Assembly: GCA_030867875.1 (NCBI GenBank)
Contig: JAOWCC010001589.1
Coordinates: 138,977,745 to 139,041,744 of the forward strand
Source: Actinernus sp. WN-2022
Taxonomy: Eukaryota > Cnidaria > Anthozoa > Actiniaria > Actinernidae
Length of the DNA: 64,000 nucleotides
Direction: 5' to 3'
Below the pieces are notes generated by a model, which saw only the letters and a list, made by a program, of their open reading frames with translations, was not told the DNA's origin and made no database searches. The position numbers were made by a program, and so were the translations under genes. Each line of letters begins with the position of its first letter. Position 1 is the first letter of the stretch. Of the stretch, positions 33,584 through 44,204 are shown in pieces.

Positions 33584-34492
33584 TCATCCCAGGACACCAG
33601 AAGTGCTATGTTTATTACAGTTCTTCAATGTCTTCTTACAGTGTGGGATTTTTCTCTTTACTTCCGTTTCGTAGGACGTTTGTTTTGCCTCGTTGGGCAT
33701 TTGATTTGCCTCGTAGGGCGTTTGTTTTGCCTCGTTGGGCATTTGATTTGCCTCGTTGGGCATTTGTTTTGCCTCGTTGGGCTCCACCACTTTGGGTAGA
33801 TCACAATTTGACACCACAATGGGCGTTTGAGTTTGTGCTTGGCTTGAACTTGAAGTTCGTGAACTGTTTGATTCGAGGATAAACTTCGCATCCAACGGAA
33901 CATTATCGGGTAGATAGTTAAGCGATATAATCTCCGAATCTGGAATAACTTGATTGTCCAAAGCATTCAAGTACATTCTATCTCCTTCTTCAAGGATTCT
34001 ATCAATTGTTTGCGAGCGCCATTGCACAACTGCCCCGGGGGGGGGGGGGGACTCCCTTATGTGAGGGGTACATGGATGCTCGTCGTACCTTTTAGGGGTC
34101 AAAATCAGGAGTTTGGTACCACTTAGGGTATCCACGATCAAACACAGACATTTCTATGTAAAGCGGTACCTTTTAGGGGTCAGGTGTCAATTGAACAAAA
34201 AAGCGGTTGTCTGTTTACATTTTTATTATATTTTAGGGGTCAAAATAAGCTTGAGCCACGTCCCTTTTAGTACCTCTTAGGGGTCAAATCGAAAATGTCC
34301 GACGAGCATCCCTACCCCTTTTATATGGGAGTCCCCCCCCCCCCCCCCCCCCCCGGGCACAACTGCCAGCGACTGAGCACGCAGTAACGCTGAAAAACTC
34401 ATAAAAGAGCATTGTCTGCCCCTTGAAACGTCACTGAAACGTTCGCTACCTTGATGAATACTTCCAGCAATAAAAAAGTCGACATTCGACAT
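33584..34492 (-). pseudogene. Probable papain-like (C76-type) cysteine peptidase gene, MITE-interrupted
   Basis: Minus-strand frame from the ATG at 34492. It opens with IAGSIHQGSERF and RGRQCSFMSF, where Cys would be the nucleophile. After the MITE at 34034-34357 it resumes with QWRSQTIDRILEEGDRMYL and LSLNYLPDNV-type sequence (here ISLNYLPDNV). This order resembles the herpes-tegument-like/C76 papain-fold domain as I recall it from cnidarian and fish proteins linked with mobile elements. A Ser/Gln-rich stretch follows, then five near-repeats of PNEAKQM type (24-bp DNA repeats at 33664-33785), then a stop at 33584. The family call is inference. The interruption itself is certain from the target duplication. 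Confidence 0.55.
34034..34357. mobile_element. Poly-G MITE with 9-bp target duplication
   Basis: 324 bp beginning CCCGGGGG.. and ending ..CCCCCGGG, with inverted ends continuing into ACTCCC and GATGCTCGTCG. CACAACTGC flanks both sides (34025-34033 and 34358-34366). The interior repeats TTTTAGGGGTCA-like motifs five times. The same poly-G, ACTCCC, GATGCTCGTCG design is one I recall as abundant in stony corals. It splits the peptidase-like reading frame. Confidence 0.9.
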
Positions 34493-35106
34493 GTCTTCAA
34501 GCGGAATTACTCACCTCAAAAGACCTCGGACTCGAAATCCTAAATCCCCCAAAACCTTTGCCGCAGGTCATAAGTACTTGGGGCTCAAAATCATCTCCAC
34601 ATCGTGACACTCAAATCTCGGCTAAGCACAGCTTTAGGATGCTGCTCGCTAACTCGCAGCAATTATTATCATCATCAAACGTCAGTTTTGTGATTGTTAT
34701 CATTTGTAATGTCTAGCGTAGCAAGTCCGTACGCTGTTCTCGCATTGTACGCAGTCTTCTTTCTAGTTACCCACCTTCGCTATTACATTCGGTAAATCTC
34801 TCTTGTGCTTTCTTTCGGTCGTGTTCAGATTTATCTGTTACCCACCCTCCTCGCCCCTTTTTACACTACTTTTATCTGAACGCGACCGATCAGTTTCCCA
34901 CTCTCAGACTTCAAGAGCACTAGAAGCTCTAGAAGTCTGAGAGAGGGGGAAATCGTCCCTTATATATCCCTAAAAGTCCCTTATATAGCACAAGGGAGAC
35001 CGCTGGAAATAGTGTATTTCTTTGCAGCTAGGTATATTTTTAATGCATTTCCTGTATTCAGCGGCAGTTCAAAAGCCATTCGATTAATGCAAGAATCGCT
35101 ATTAAC

Positions 35107-36700
35107 TTCTTATTAACCGAGAGCGAGGTCTTTACGGGAAAATATCAGACCGAGGTCTTGACGGTACGGACCGAGCGATAGCGAGGTCCGTACATAAAAG
35201 ACCGAGGTCTGATATTTTCCCGTAAAGACCGAGTGAGCGAGGTTAATAAGTAGTTTATTATATGGCACTTTGTGATAAACGAAGAATGAGAAAATAAGTG
35301 ACTCGCGTGACTCGCGCCCCGTAACACAACGTGATATACCTAATTTGCATAAATTTACATACCAAAGTGGAAGCCGTTCAGAATTTATTCCGGGTTCTAT
35401 TTGACAGCTCTCCGTAAATCAATACAAAAGATGAATGGAAATACAATGTCAGATGTCAGAATCAATTCAGAATTAGAAAACTTTGCTAATTCAAAGTGCA
35501 TGAAAGGTGGAATTCGTAGAAAAAGCTATCAGAAAATAACATATTTCCACTAAATCAACTCGAAAAACAAACCGTTCGCTCAAGTCAAGTGCCATGTGTT
35601 CGGCGAAAAAGTTCAAGATCTTCGTCGGACACTTTCGGCGATGACAGTTCTATGTTGTTTGTTTGTATCCTGGACAACTTTGACTGGGAGGACATCAGTG
35701 GAAAATCTGGACCTGAAAATCTCTGATATTTGCTACTGATCGGCAAAACTGGTTACCGGCTATGGAATCAGAACTTCCCTGGTTTATAGTGAGGGTTGTA
35801 ATTCGTAAACTGGACGGATGCTGACATGCAAGACAAATTTCTTAAGCTGAAAGAAAGCCGGCTGCAGAGGAGTAAACTTGTTGAAATATGGACTATGACT
35901 TCTGGCTCTGGTGATAGTCGCTGGCAGAGTTGTTGTCTTGTAGTTTTACTCGCTACTTCCACTGGACGGATCGAGTTCGCGTGTCAACACTCAACAGAGC
36001 CACGAAGCTTTCAGGATCAGCGTTAGCAGGTTTATCTTTATTCAATGTTTATTGAGTCGGATTATTCAGTTATTTCGCTGCTGGGGTGTTTGATTCATGC
36101 ATTACCTGATACATTACTGAGCTATGTTCTAATTTCGTTTCTATACCGAGTGGAGACTTCATGTTGGGACTCGCTTGTAGTTGACGGCCAGAGAATATGG
36201 TTCTCCGTATACGTACATTGAACTCTGCTAGACGGTGACTTCTGAAGCTTCTGTAGAACCTAATCAGTAGGACATGTATCTTGTTTCTGTAGCACTAGAC
36301 CTTTGGATGGCATTGTATTTCAACTAGTTCTTTCCTGTCCTTTTCTGATTGACTGCGTACATCAATGATAATGTTTGACAACAAATGGTCAAGTTCGTTT
36401 TGGAGGTAAGCTTTGTAATTATATTTACAGGTCAATTTTTTTGATGGACCGGCTTTCTCTCTTTTAAAAACGGTATTATTACGATGTGTGTGCTGTTAAA
36501 CTGCATCGCTAAGTGCATAGTTATCTCTGTTTTACCCGGTTCGATTTGAGTTTTCAATTTCCCGAACTTAGACCAAAATATGCGAATTTGTGACCGTTAT
36601 CATGGTAACGGTCCGTACGGCAAAATCCCGACCGAGCACCAGCCAATCAAAACACTCGATTTGACATTGAGAGTGGCTTGCCGTATAATAATATCCATTA
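35107..36700. mobile_element. Probable DNA transposon remnant with foldback left end
   Basis: A palindrome at 35107-35252 mirrors CTTATTAACCGAG, GAGGTCTTTACGGGAAAATA and AGACCGAGG around GGTACGGACCGAG. Directly inside lies TTATTATATGGCA. The complement TTGCCGTATAATAATA is at about 36674, close to GGTCCGTACGGCAAAATC and GACCGAGCACCAGCC. I infer one element of about 1.6 kb. No transposase is readable; plus- and minus-strand frames of 60-66 codons show no domain. Confidence 0.5.
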
Positions 36701-37545
36701 TGTCTGGAAGCTGACCCGCCGAACAGTTAATTGATAATTGTGACCTTGGTTACAACAATTGAAGAGGGCAACTTAGAAGGAAGAAAACTTAGTAAGAATC
36801 GATTTTCTAGCAATGGATTTAAAAGGTAAGTTCATTCAACTCTTTTAAGTTATGTTTATTGTTAAAAACTGCTGGTTCAATAGGTTTCTGCTCGAGATTT
36901 TGCAATATTGCCGAAGAGTAAGACTTGACTGTTTACAAATTCATGTTGTCATTTCGTCGAAATTCACACCGCTGGTGTGAAGCACTATTGTACTGAGAAG
37001 ATAACCCAAACTAATTCTCATATATGTTTTAGATCAATGCTAACTTGTATCAAAAACGAAGCTTCAGTGGATTCTAAATTATACCACATATAAAATTTAT
37101 TTTTCAAAATGTGCCGTTGAAATTAGGTTTTCAAATTAGCAAACTACAGCGTGTTTAAGTGGGCTCTCAGGATCTTGAGAATAAAGCTATAATATAATTA
37201 TTGCACTCAAACAGTTGATCAATACGAAGCTCCTTTAGCGTTTGTACAGGGCAAGGTTATATAGAGAGGCCGGTAAAATCACTTTTATTTCAGGCTGTCT
37301 CGGCCTCACGCTGGCCGTAACCGTTTTTTTTTCTCAAAGTTAAATAATTTTTTGAACAAAAGAATCCCAGCACGTTTACTAACTGATCAAAGCCTATCTT
37401 TGAACGAAATATGAATAAAATTTTTTTCATCTTTTGCCGCGGTTTGCTTGACTGATTAGTGGACAGTCGCTCTTAATCCGTAAAAATGGCACATTGAAAT
37501 ATCACGATCGATTTTGGAACCTGTTGTAAATTAGGATGTTCATAG
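36701..37545. other. Unique stretch, possible small 5' exon
   Basis: Not found elsewhere in the window. ATGGATTTAAAAG followed by GTAAGTTC at about 36812 is a short start plus a consensus splice donor, which could be the first exon of a gene. No continuation could be identified, so this is weak. The rest is AT-rich and without domains. Confidence 0.25.
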
Positions 37546-37801
37546 GTAATCACTGGTGTTTAACTTTGAACATAAATATTGCAATATCCTGAAGTTTAGC
37601 TTTCACCATGCAGTAGAGCTTCGTAGGATTTTTCCAGTCAGAAACGACAGCGCATAGTCCACTTTCATTTAGCCTCTCGAGTTTCCTTCTATCAGATGCT
37701 TTACAGAAGTGCCACACAAGGCTGCAACATTTCAGGTGTGATAATATCGCTGTTTTGTATATTTGTAATCCAATCTTACCCAGCAAAAACACAACGACCA
37801 A
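37546..37801 (-). pseudogene. LINE RT C-terminal fragment (upstream of GPCR D)
   Basis: Paralog of 23340-23600, with the same motifs YKTAILSHLKCCSLVWHF and DRRKLERLNESGL. It sits at the left edge of the duplicated segment. It is cut at the same base as its paralog, where GGTAATCACTG begins. Confidence 0.75.
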
Positions 37802-38617
37802 AATAGTAAGAGTGGTATCCTACCAGTTATATTAATATTCTCTACCAAAGACCGAAATATGTAATACAAACAAAGCAGATGATTATTGCAATGCGACATT
37901 TATTCAAATCGCCTAAAAATAACCGACAGATTTACCCTTTCAAATGGAGTCGGCGACAACAATCCTCCTGCGTTCAAATATTGACTTGCAAAACTGTCGT
38001 TTCCCAGCGGCTCCATTCCAAAAAATTCTTCAACGCAATTCCCGTCAGGACCGTAGAGAAAAACAACTTTCTTGACGCCACACGCCCACAGAACCCACTT
38101 ATGTTTCGCTATCTCGTACCCAGACCCCATTTCTTTCTTACTGCTCATGCTCGACGAAAAGCGATTTGATTGGTAAAACAAACTGGAAACCTAGTATTAC
38201 ACGTAGTTAGTTTCCAAGTAAGCAAATCTAAATGGCAAATCCAAAATATAACCCCATTTTTCGACGACTGATTGAAAAAGACAAATATAGGCCAGGTTTT
38301 CTGTTTGTACCGTACCCGTGACAGGCGGAAGTGTAAAATTAACCAATCTACGTACAAGAAAGTGGAGAGAGAGAAATTATTTAAATGGTATTTGGAAGAT
38401 TTGGTGTTCAGTTCACTTCCTGCTGTCTCGCGCCCATTCTCTAGAGAAAATTACGACAAACAAGAACAAGCGCTACGTTTCCTTGCAGTGCCGGCTATGG
38501 ATTAACAAACCAACCTAGAAAACAGACATACTAGAAGGCATTGTCATTTTAATAAATTTTCAAGTCAGCAACGTGCCGGTCTGTGGAGCAAACAGTTAAA
38601 CGTTCTTCAACAAAGCC

Positions 38618-39634
38618 ATGAAAAGTATGAACACGTCGTCTCACAACGGTACAGAATGTTTCTTTACTGAAGGCTCAGAAGTAGAGCAAGTCATCAAAGT
38701 AATCGCTTTGTTTTTCATTTTGTTGTTCGGCGTCTACTGGAACATGCTAGTTATCGTTCTGGTTTATAAAACGAAAACATTGCGAAAGAACATGAACTAT
38801 TTCATCGTCAACATGGCTGTCTCTGATGTACTTATTTTGGTTACTGGACCGCCCTTGCCGCTCGATCATCTACTATCAAGTTCTGAGTCATGGAAAGTAG
38901 GAGGCGGTCTTATTGGAATCATAACATGTAAACTGGTCTTGTTTGTATTTAACACAACCGGGTTGGTTTCCCTAATCACTCTAGTGATAATATCTGTTGA
39001 AAGGTACAGAGCAGTTTCTTCTACGTTAAACGTGGAAGTACTTACTCGTGGTACAATGATCTCTTTGATCGCTGTATCATGGATCATTCCCGCTGCACTG
39101 AACTCTTACTTACTTTATATGGCAGACATTTATGAGGACGGACAAGAGGAGTATTACTGTGGATTTCCTTACGACCGACCGACACTCTTTTATTTAGTGA
39201 TATACACTATCATCTATATACTCGTTGCTGTTACCGTACTTTGTTTAAACCTAATCATCATAAGAAAACTCCGCCTTTCTCAGGTTCTCCCTGGCGTCAA
39301 TATTCCTGATGTTCAGCAACAAAACAGACTGAAACGCTTCAGGTCTGCAGTGAGAATGGTTATGTCATCTCTGCTTCTTTGTATTGTTTGTTGGACACCT
39401 CGTTATTTGTATCTGCTCTTACAGTGGCTCGCTTATTTAGGGACATTTGAATTCTTCAGTGCCGCGTGTAGTGATGACGAGGATCTTCATTTTGGCTTAC
39501 TATATCTTCTTTACCTAATCCCAGGCCTAAATCCACTGATATACTTTACATTTCTTCATGACTTTCGTTCCTCTCTTCAAGACATTTTTTGCCGGCAGGA
39601 TACCTTACTTGAACCAGATATAGAACTCGAATAA
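38618..39634 (+). CDS. Class A (rhodopsin-like) GPCR, copy D, intact
   Basis: 338-residue, single-exon receptor with all class A marks in place: NTS and NGT glycosylation sites near the N-terminus, TM1 WNML, TM2 NMAVSD, TM3 Cys and ERY, ECL2 Cys, TM6 CWTP and TM7 NPLIY. It differs from copy B mainly between TM2 and ECL2 (VGGGLIGI, NVEVLTRGTM, a shorter ECL2) and in the C-tail, which ends LEPDIELE with no LFNPFFAGR segment. B and D could therefore bind different ligands or ligand variants. TM5 to TM6 is almost the same as in B. A LINE lies antisense starting only a few bases beyond the stop, so the original polyadenylation region is displaced. Confidence 0.93.
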   Translation: MKSMNTSSHNGTECFFTEGSEVEQVIKVIALFFILLFGVYWNMLVIVLVYKTKTLRKNMNYFIVNMAVSDVLILVTGPPLPLDHLLSSSESWKVGGGLIGIITCKLVLFVFNTTGLVSLITLVIISVERYRAVSSTLNVEVLTRGTMISLIAVSWIIPAALNSYLLYMADIYEDGQEEYYCGFPYDRPTLFYLVIYTIIYILVAVTVLCLNLIIIRKLRLSQVLPGVNIPDVQQQNRLKRFRSAVRMVMSSLLLCIVCWTPRYLYLLLQWLAYLGTFEFFSAACSDDEDLHFGLLYLLYLIPGLNPLIYFTFLHDFRSSLQDIFCRQDTLLEPDIELE

Positions 39635-39639
39635 AGACC

Positions 39640-40655
39640 TTTGATACAAGTTCAATTTTATTACACATAGTTTTATAGGTTTTACATTTTTGAGAAAATA
39701 GATTTAAAACAAATTAATGAGATACATACAGAATAAATAGAGATACTTGAAGAGGGTGTACGGTTGCCAAAGTAGCATTAAGCTTCCGAGTTGGCCACCG
39801 TTTACATTTGAATAAATATACTGAATAAAAAAAAGGGAAAAAAAGGGGCAAAGAGAAAGAAAAAAAGACCAAAAAACAAAAAAAACAAAGATATAAACAA
39901 TAAAAAGATGTTTAAGTTAGTTCTAGTAATTCAATGGGAGTTCTAGAAATCCTATATTTGATTCACATTAAATTAGTTTGTTGTTGCTAATACTTTCATA
40001 CTACCAGGTATGGTTTCCCATAGAACAGAGACCGAATACTTAAATGTAATTATACCGGAATTAGTTCTGATTTTAGGTCGAGAAAAGTTGTGTCTAGCTG
40101 CATGTCTAGTGTTATAGCTATGGACATTAATTACAGGTAATAGAAAATTGTGGAATAAGGAGGGAACACTAATTGGGTTATTATATAGTTTATATGTTAA
40201 TGTGCAAATTTTAAACTTGACAATATTCTCAAAGTTTTAGAATATCGAGAAGTTGTAGTAGGGAAGGGCAGATTCTCTATTGTTGGCAAAGAAGATACTG
40301 CGAATACAATTGTTTTGTTTAGTGTTTAATTTTGTTAAGTTACTTGGATAAGTATTTCTCCAGCTTATTGATCCATGGTTTAAGTATGCAAAGACAAGTA
40401 TAGTAGAGTTGTTTTAACATTTGAATATTTAGATGGTTACGTAGTTTATAAAAGATACCTAAGTTGTTAGCTATTTTATTATTTATATGAATTATTTGGC
40501 TTTTCCAATTTAAGTGCTCATCAATATTATTCCTAGGTATTTGATACAGTTTTTCTGTTCAATGTTTAAGATGTTCATGTTTGGTATGGATTGCTTCCTA
40601 CAAGAGCGAATCAACATAAAATTTGTCTTTTTCATATTGATAGAGATACAATATA
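39640..40655 (-). mobile_element. 5'-truncated LINE, antisense, just after GPCR D
   Basis: Absent from copies A, B and C at the matching place. On the minus strand the RT C-terminus is readable in broken frames: KYLGI and LNWKSQI near 40530, then ANNLGIFYKLR, then near 40150 the VHSYNTRHAAR and LWETIP motifs typical of CR1-like elements. The 3' end, AATAAAATTGAACTTGTATC, lies against the GPCR stop. Frames are interrupted several times. A purine-rich tract at 39828-39895 is in its 3' UTR. Confidence 0.85.
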
Positions 40656-41457
40656 GAGTAAATGTTACCACATTTGTAAATGCTGCGTTAAAATTTTAAT
40701 TTTCAATTCTTAGTTTTAGTACTTTATTTCTCGTGAGTCAATGGTGTTAAACAAGGCTGTTGAGCCGGGGTAGAACTGTTAAAATAGAACAAATTAAAAT
40801 AACAATAACGTGAGAGTCCAGAAGGATTTAACAGGCCTGCAAGACGAAAACGGGTGTCAGCGAGTGAAATGGGTGAACACGGATGAAATGGCTTTTACAA
40901 GAGAGCTGCGCTTGTTATTTTCTTTCTTGGTTTCCTTCGTCCTAACATGTGATTTGGGAATTCACCCTCGAAAAACATTTCTGGTATATGGGAATGTGAG
41001 CTGGTCGCTATATACAGGGTTTTCGAAATACTAGATACCACGGAGCCAACATTTTGAATATTGATAAGTCGACTGCTTATATATATATAGTTGATGATAT
41101 TTAATGTAGCGTTATTCTCGGAAAAGGACCGAATTTAAAACGTTTTGAAACTGTTATCTGGTATGTAGTCACAGCGTATTCAGAAAGTCTTGTCTTTAGA
41201 GCTTGTTGTTCCACAGCAACAATAAAACTTTTAATTGTGACCAAAAATCGCGAAAACAGAAGAAAACGCAGCAACACAGGAGAAAAAAAAGGAGCTTATC
41301 CTGAAAGACTGAAGTGTGAACCACTTTCAACAACTAGCCTCATTCTGGTGCCATTGTTCCCAATGTTTTCTTCACGTGATCAGACGCTTAGCAAGACGGG
41401 AAGTTGAACATACTCACCGACCAGTTGACAGAATACTTTAGTAGAAACTAAGCTATT

Positions 41458-42805
41458 AGTATAGTACTAGTATACTTAACAGGTAGTGAATACTGCTCCG
41501 CTCAGTTGAGGAAGTCCATCTATTAGAAGAGAACCCACAGTAGCACTTTGGCAGGAAAAGTAGATTACTGGGTGATAAAAATGCCAAGGTGTTAGATGAA
41601 TATATAGTGTAGTTTTTGGGCTATCGTGCGACTGAATCCTGTTTGAATTGTGGTGTGTATTTCAAAAGTTGTCCCGATATATTTTCATTTTGTCTCGATA
41701 TATCAACGATCTCCCGGTAAATTCCCTGAGCCTACCAATTCCCGACATTTTCGTACGATTCCCGGCATAAAACACTGCTGTTCTCTCCGGTGAAGTATAA
41801 ACACCGGAAATCAACTGTAATCGAGAATGTAATTGTACGGTAAATGCTAATTGGGTTTTGAAACGGCGGCTTGACTTTATGGAAGACCAATAGAAGAACA
41901 TTATTTTCCGCTCACCATCTTGATAACAGGAGAGATCTTGCTCTTTGGAAACTGACAGTTCACACATATATCTATTACAGATTGTACTATTAGCGAGTAA
42001 TGTTTATACAGTTCTTATTAATGGTATGTTCAGTTCATTAGCGTTTTAGTTATTGTTGTTTTAGTATGGGTATATTAAGCTCACAGTTGCGCAAGGAGCC
42101 CATTCGCAGACAGCTACAAGCCTTGGATAAAAATTTAACTTTGGTTAAATTTAAATTAGTAACATGTTTGTTCGAGTGTAATCCAAGGAAACTTATAAGT
42201 TTCATGTTGTAGATTGTCACTGTTGTTGACTGAGCTAAATATTATGAATTATATGAGTGATTAGATGGGCATTATTATTGACTTTTGATAACGATTGTGT
42301 TATTAGCAATACTCTGAATATTATACATATTAATATTGTAAGTTGATATCATATTAGAAGTGAAAATGTAAATTGTATTACGTAAAGCAGTTGTAAGAAT
42401 ATATTGTAAGACTGAATATGGCAGTTTGATTAAAGAGGCTTTCTGCATGTCGAGTGGGCATTACACCTACGAGCGTCTTGTATTATTTTGTGATAAATAA
42501 TTTATATTTGATTAAGCGATTGCGAATTAGAATATAAGTACAGAGTTCGCCTACACGTCAACAAATTCATGATTACACAAAGATCGCATACACAGAAATG
42601 CATCAAAGAACGGTTGAACGTAGTTAGCTTCCACCTCGTGTAATGTCACGTGACGATCAGATCCGTGCAAAGCAGTGTGGTAAAAAAGTACAATAGAAGT
42701 GATGCATTGTGGTAAAAAAAGTATTCGAGATTTGGACCGGCTTACAGATTAGAACTGCTGCCTTGCTCGCTCGCTTCAGGCTCGCTCGCTGCGGCAGTAA
42801 TAACA
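41458..42805. other. Inserted segment, partly an inverted copy of the block's own interior
   Basis: 41458-41970 is the reverse complement of parts of 46320-46745. For example TACTGGGTGATAAAAATG mirrors TCACCCAGTAACATAT, and CTTTGGCAGGAAAAGTAG mirrors the neighbouring sequence. The right edge carries GCTCGCTCGCTGCGGCAG, the complement of the motif before the minisatellite. 41970-42760 is unique and has no recognisable gene. Confidence 0.6.
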
Positions 42806-44204
42806 ACTAACGTTAATAAACCCGATCATGTTCTACCATCAACAAGTGTTGAATTAATAACATCCACCAGACCAGGTGTTACGTCAGTTACCTTATACTT
42901 TAGCAAGACAAGAAATTTATAACTTACACCCTGGCACAATTCAAAAGTAGAAATGGAGCTATTAGAAGGTACTGAACATCATCATATTGTACGAAATTGT
43001 ATTAAATTAGTCAATCCAAATGCGCGCTGCCGTAAAACCGTGTTTATGTGAAAGAATATACCTTGTCATATGATCTGCAAACTACAATGTTCCCAAAATC
43101 ATTAATAATTCATCAGGTGAACAAAATTGAAGTCATGACCATGACGAGTATTGAGAAACTGCTCGCATTTCATGACTTTTTGATCGCTAATTTTATCATT
43201 AAAGTGGATTTTGGGAAGCTTGTTTTAGAGGCAAGTTTCTAAATACAGCGTCTCACTTTATTTAGAAATCGCTTCTAAAACAGCTCCTCGTGTTGTTCGT
43301 ATTACTAGAAAGTCTAAAGTTTGAACGGCGCAGATAAACGCAGGCAACACACAGTTTCAAGCCGTATCTATAGATGTTGAAATTTCTTTTTCACAGTTAA
43401 TTTGTTAGCAAGCCTTATTTTCAAAACGGTAAAAGCGACTCTGTAAATGTGTCCAAGGAAAAAGAACATAAGACGAACAGCTGTTACCTTTTGAAAAAAT
43501 TATACGTCGAGTTTGGAAACTAGTCTACGAGCAAATCAACTCCGACTTTGTGGGGAAAAGAGTAAAACTTAGAAAAGGAATGAACAAACACCATGGCGTA
43601 TTAGTGATAATTGAGCGCTCTTTTATCAAAAGTAACAAACTTGTTTACAATATCTTTATTCTCTGCTATAATTGGACAACTGGAATGCTGGCAGAACATG
43701 ACTGAGAAAACTTAAAAGATCCACATCAGTCATTTAAAGCTACTCGATCTACCTACTTTATTGTGATAAGTTATTATTTAGTCCGTGGGTCTGTACTGTA
43801 GTAGGGAGAAAAATACGATTTAATTTAGTACTACCTGCAGACGGGCGGTTTACTTCAAATACGACCGTTAATTTATTGTCATCTGCCTTTAGCACACTGC
43901 TCTTGCCTTCTATTAGTTTTTAATGTCTCCACAGACGAAACAAGATCTACTCGTATTCTCTAATTAGTAGAATTATCAATATTTTTACCGGCATTCTCAC
44001 ACAATGACTTTGGAATACTTATGCAAAGAATTGAAGCGAATTGAATTCTCAGTACCATAATGCATGTAGAGTTGAATGAATAACACACACCAGCCTGAGG
44101 TGATATGTCACTCATTGGCTGCCGCAGCGAGCGAGCCTGAAACGAGCGAGGCAGCAGTATTAATTTGTCTAGTAGAGCCGGTTTTTTTTTGCGCATTACC
44201 AGAG

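Larger units (their letters stand above)
33135..34995. mobile_element. MITE with CTATTTTCAG ends, inverted and split by 1.36 kb
   Basis: 33135-33311 and 34669-34995 match the element at 19160-19640 but in reverse orientation. The two halves meet in the AT trinucleotide patch. Between them, 33312-34668 carries a peptidase-like gene remnant that is absent from the two short copies. Either the short copies are deletion derivatives of such a longer element, or a gene fragment was inserted into, or captured by, this one. Confidence 0.65.

Noticed and set aside
36812..36832. Short ATG exon with GTAAGT donor as a real gene start
   Set aside because: Only five codons and no downstream exon found. 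Mentioned only as a possibility.
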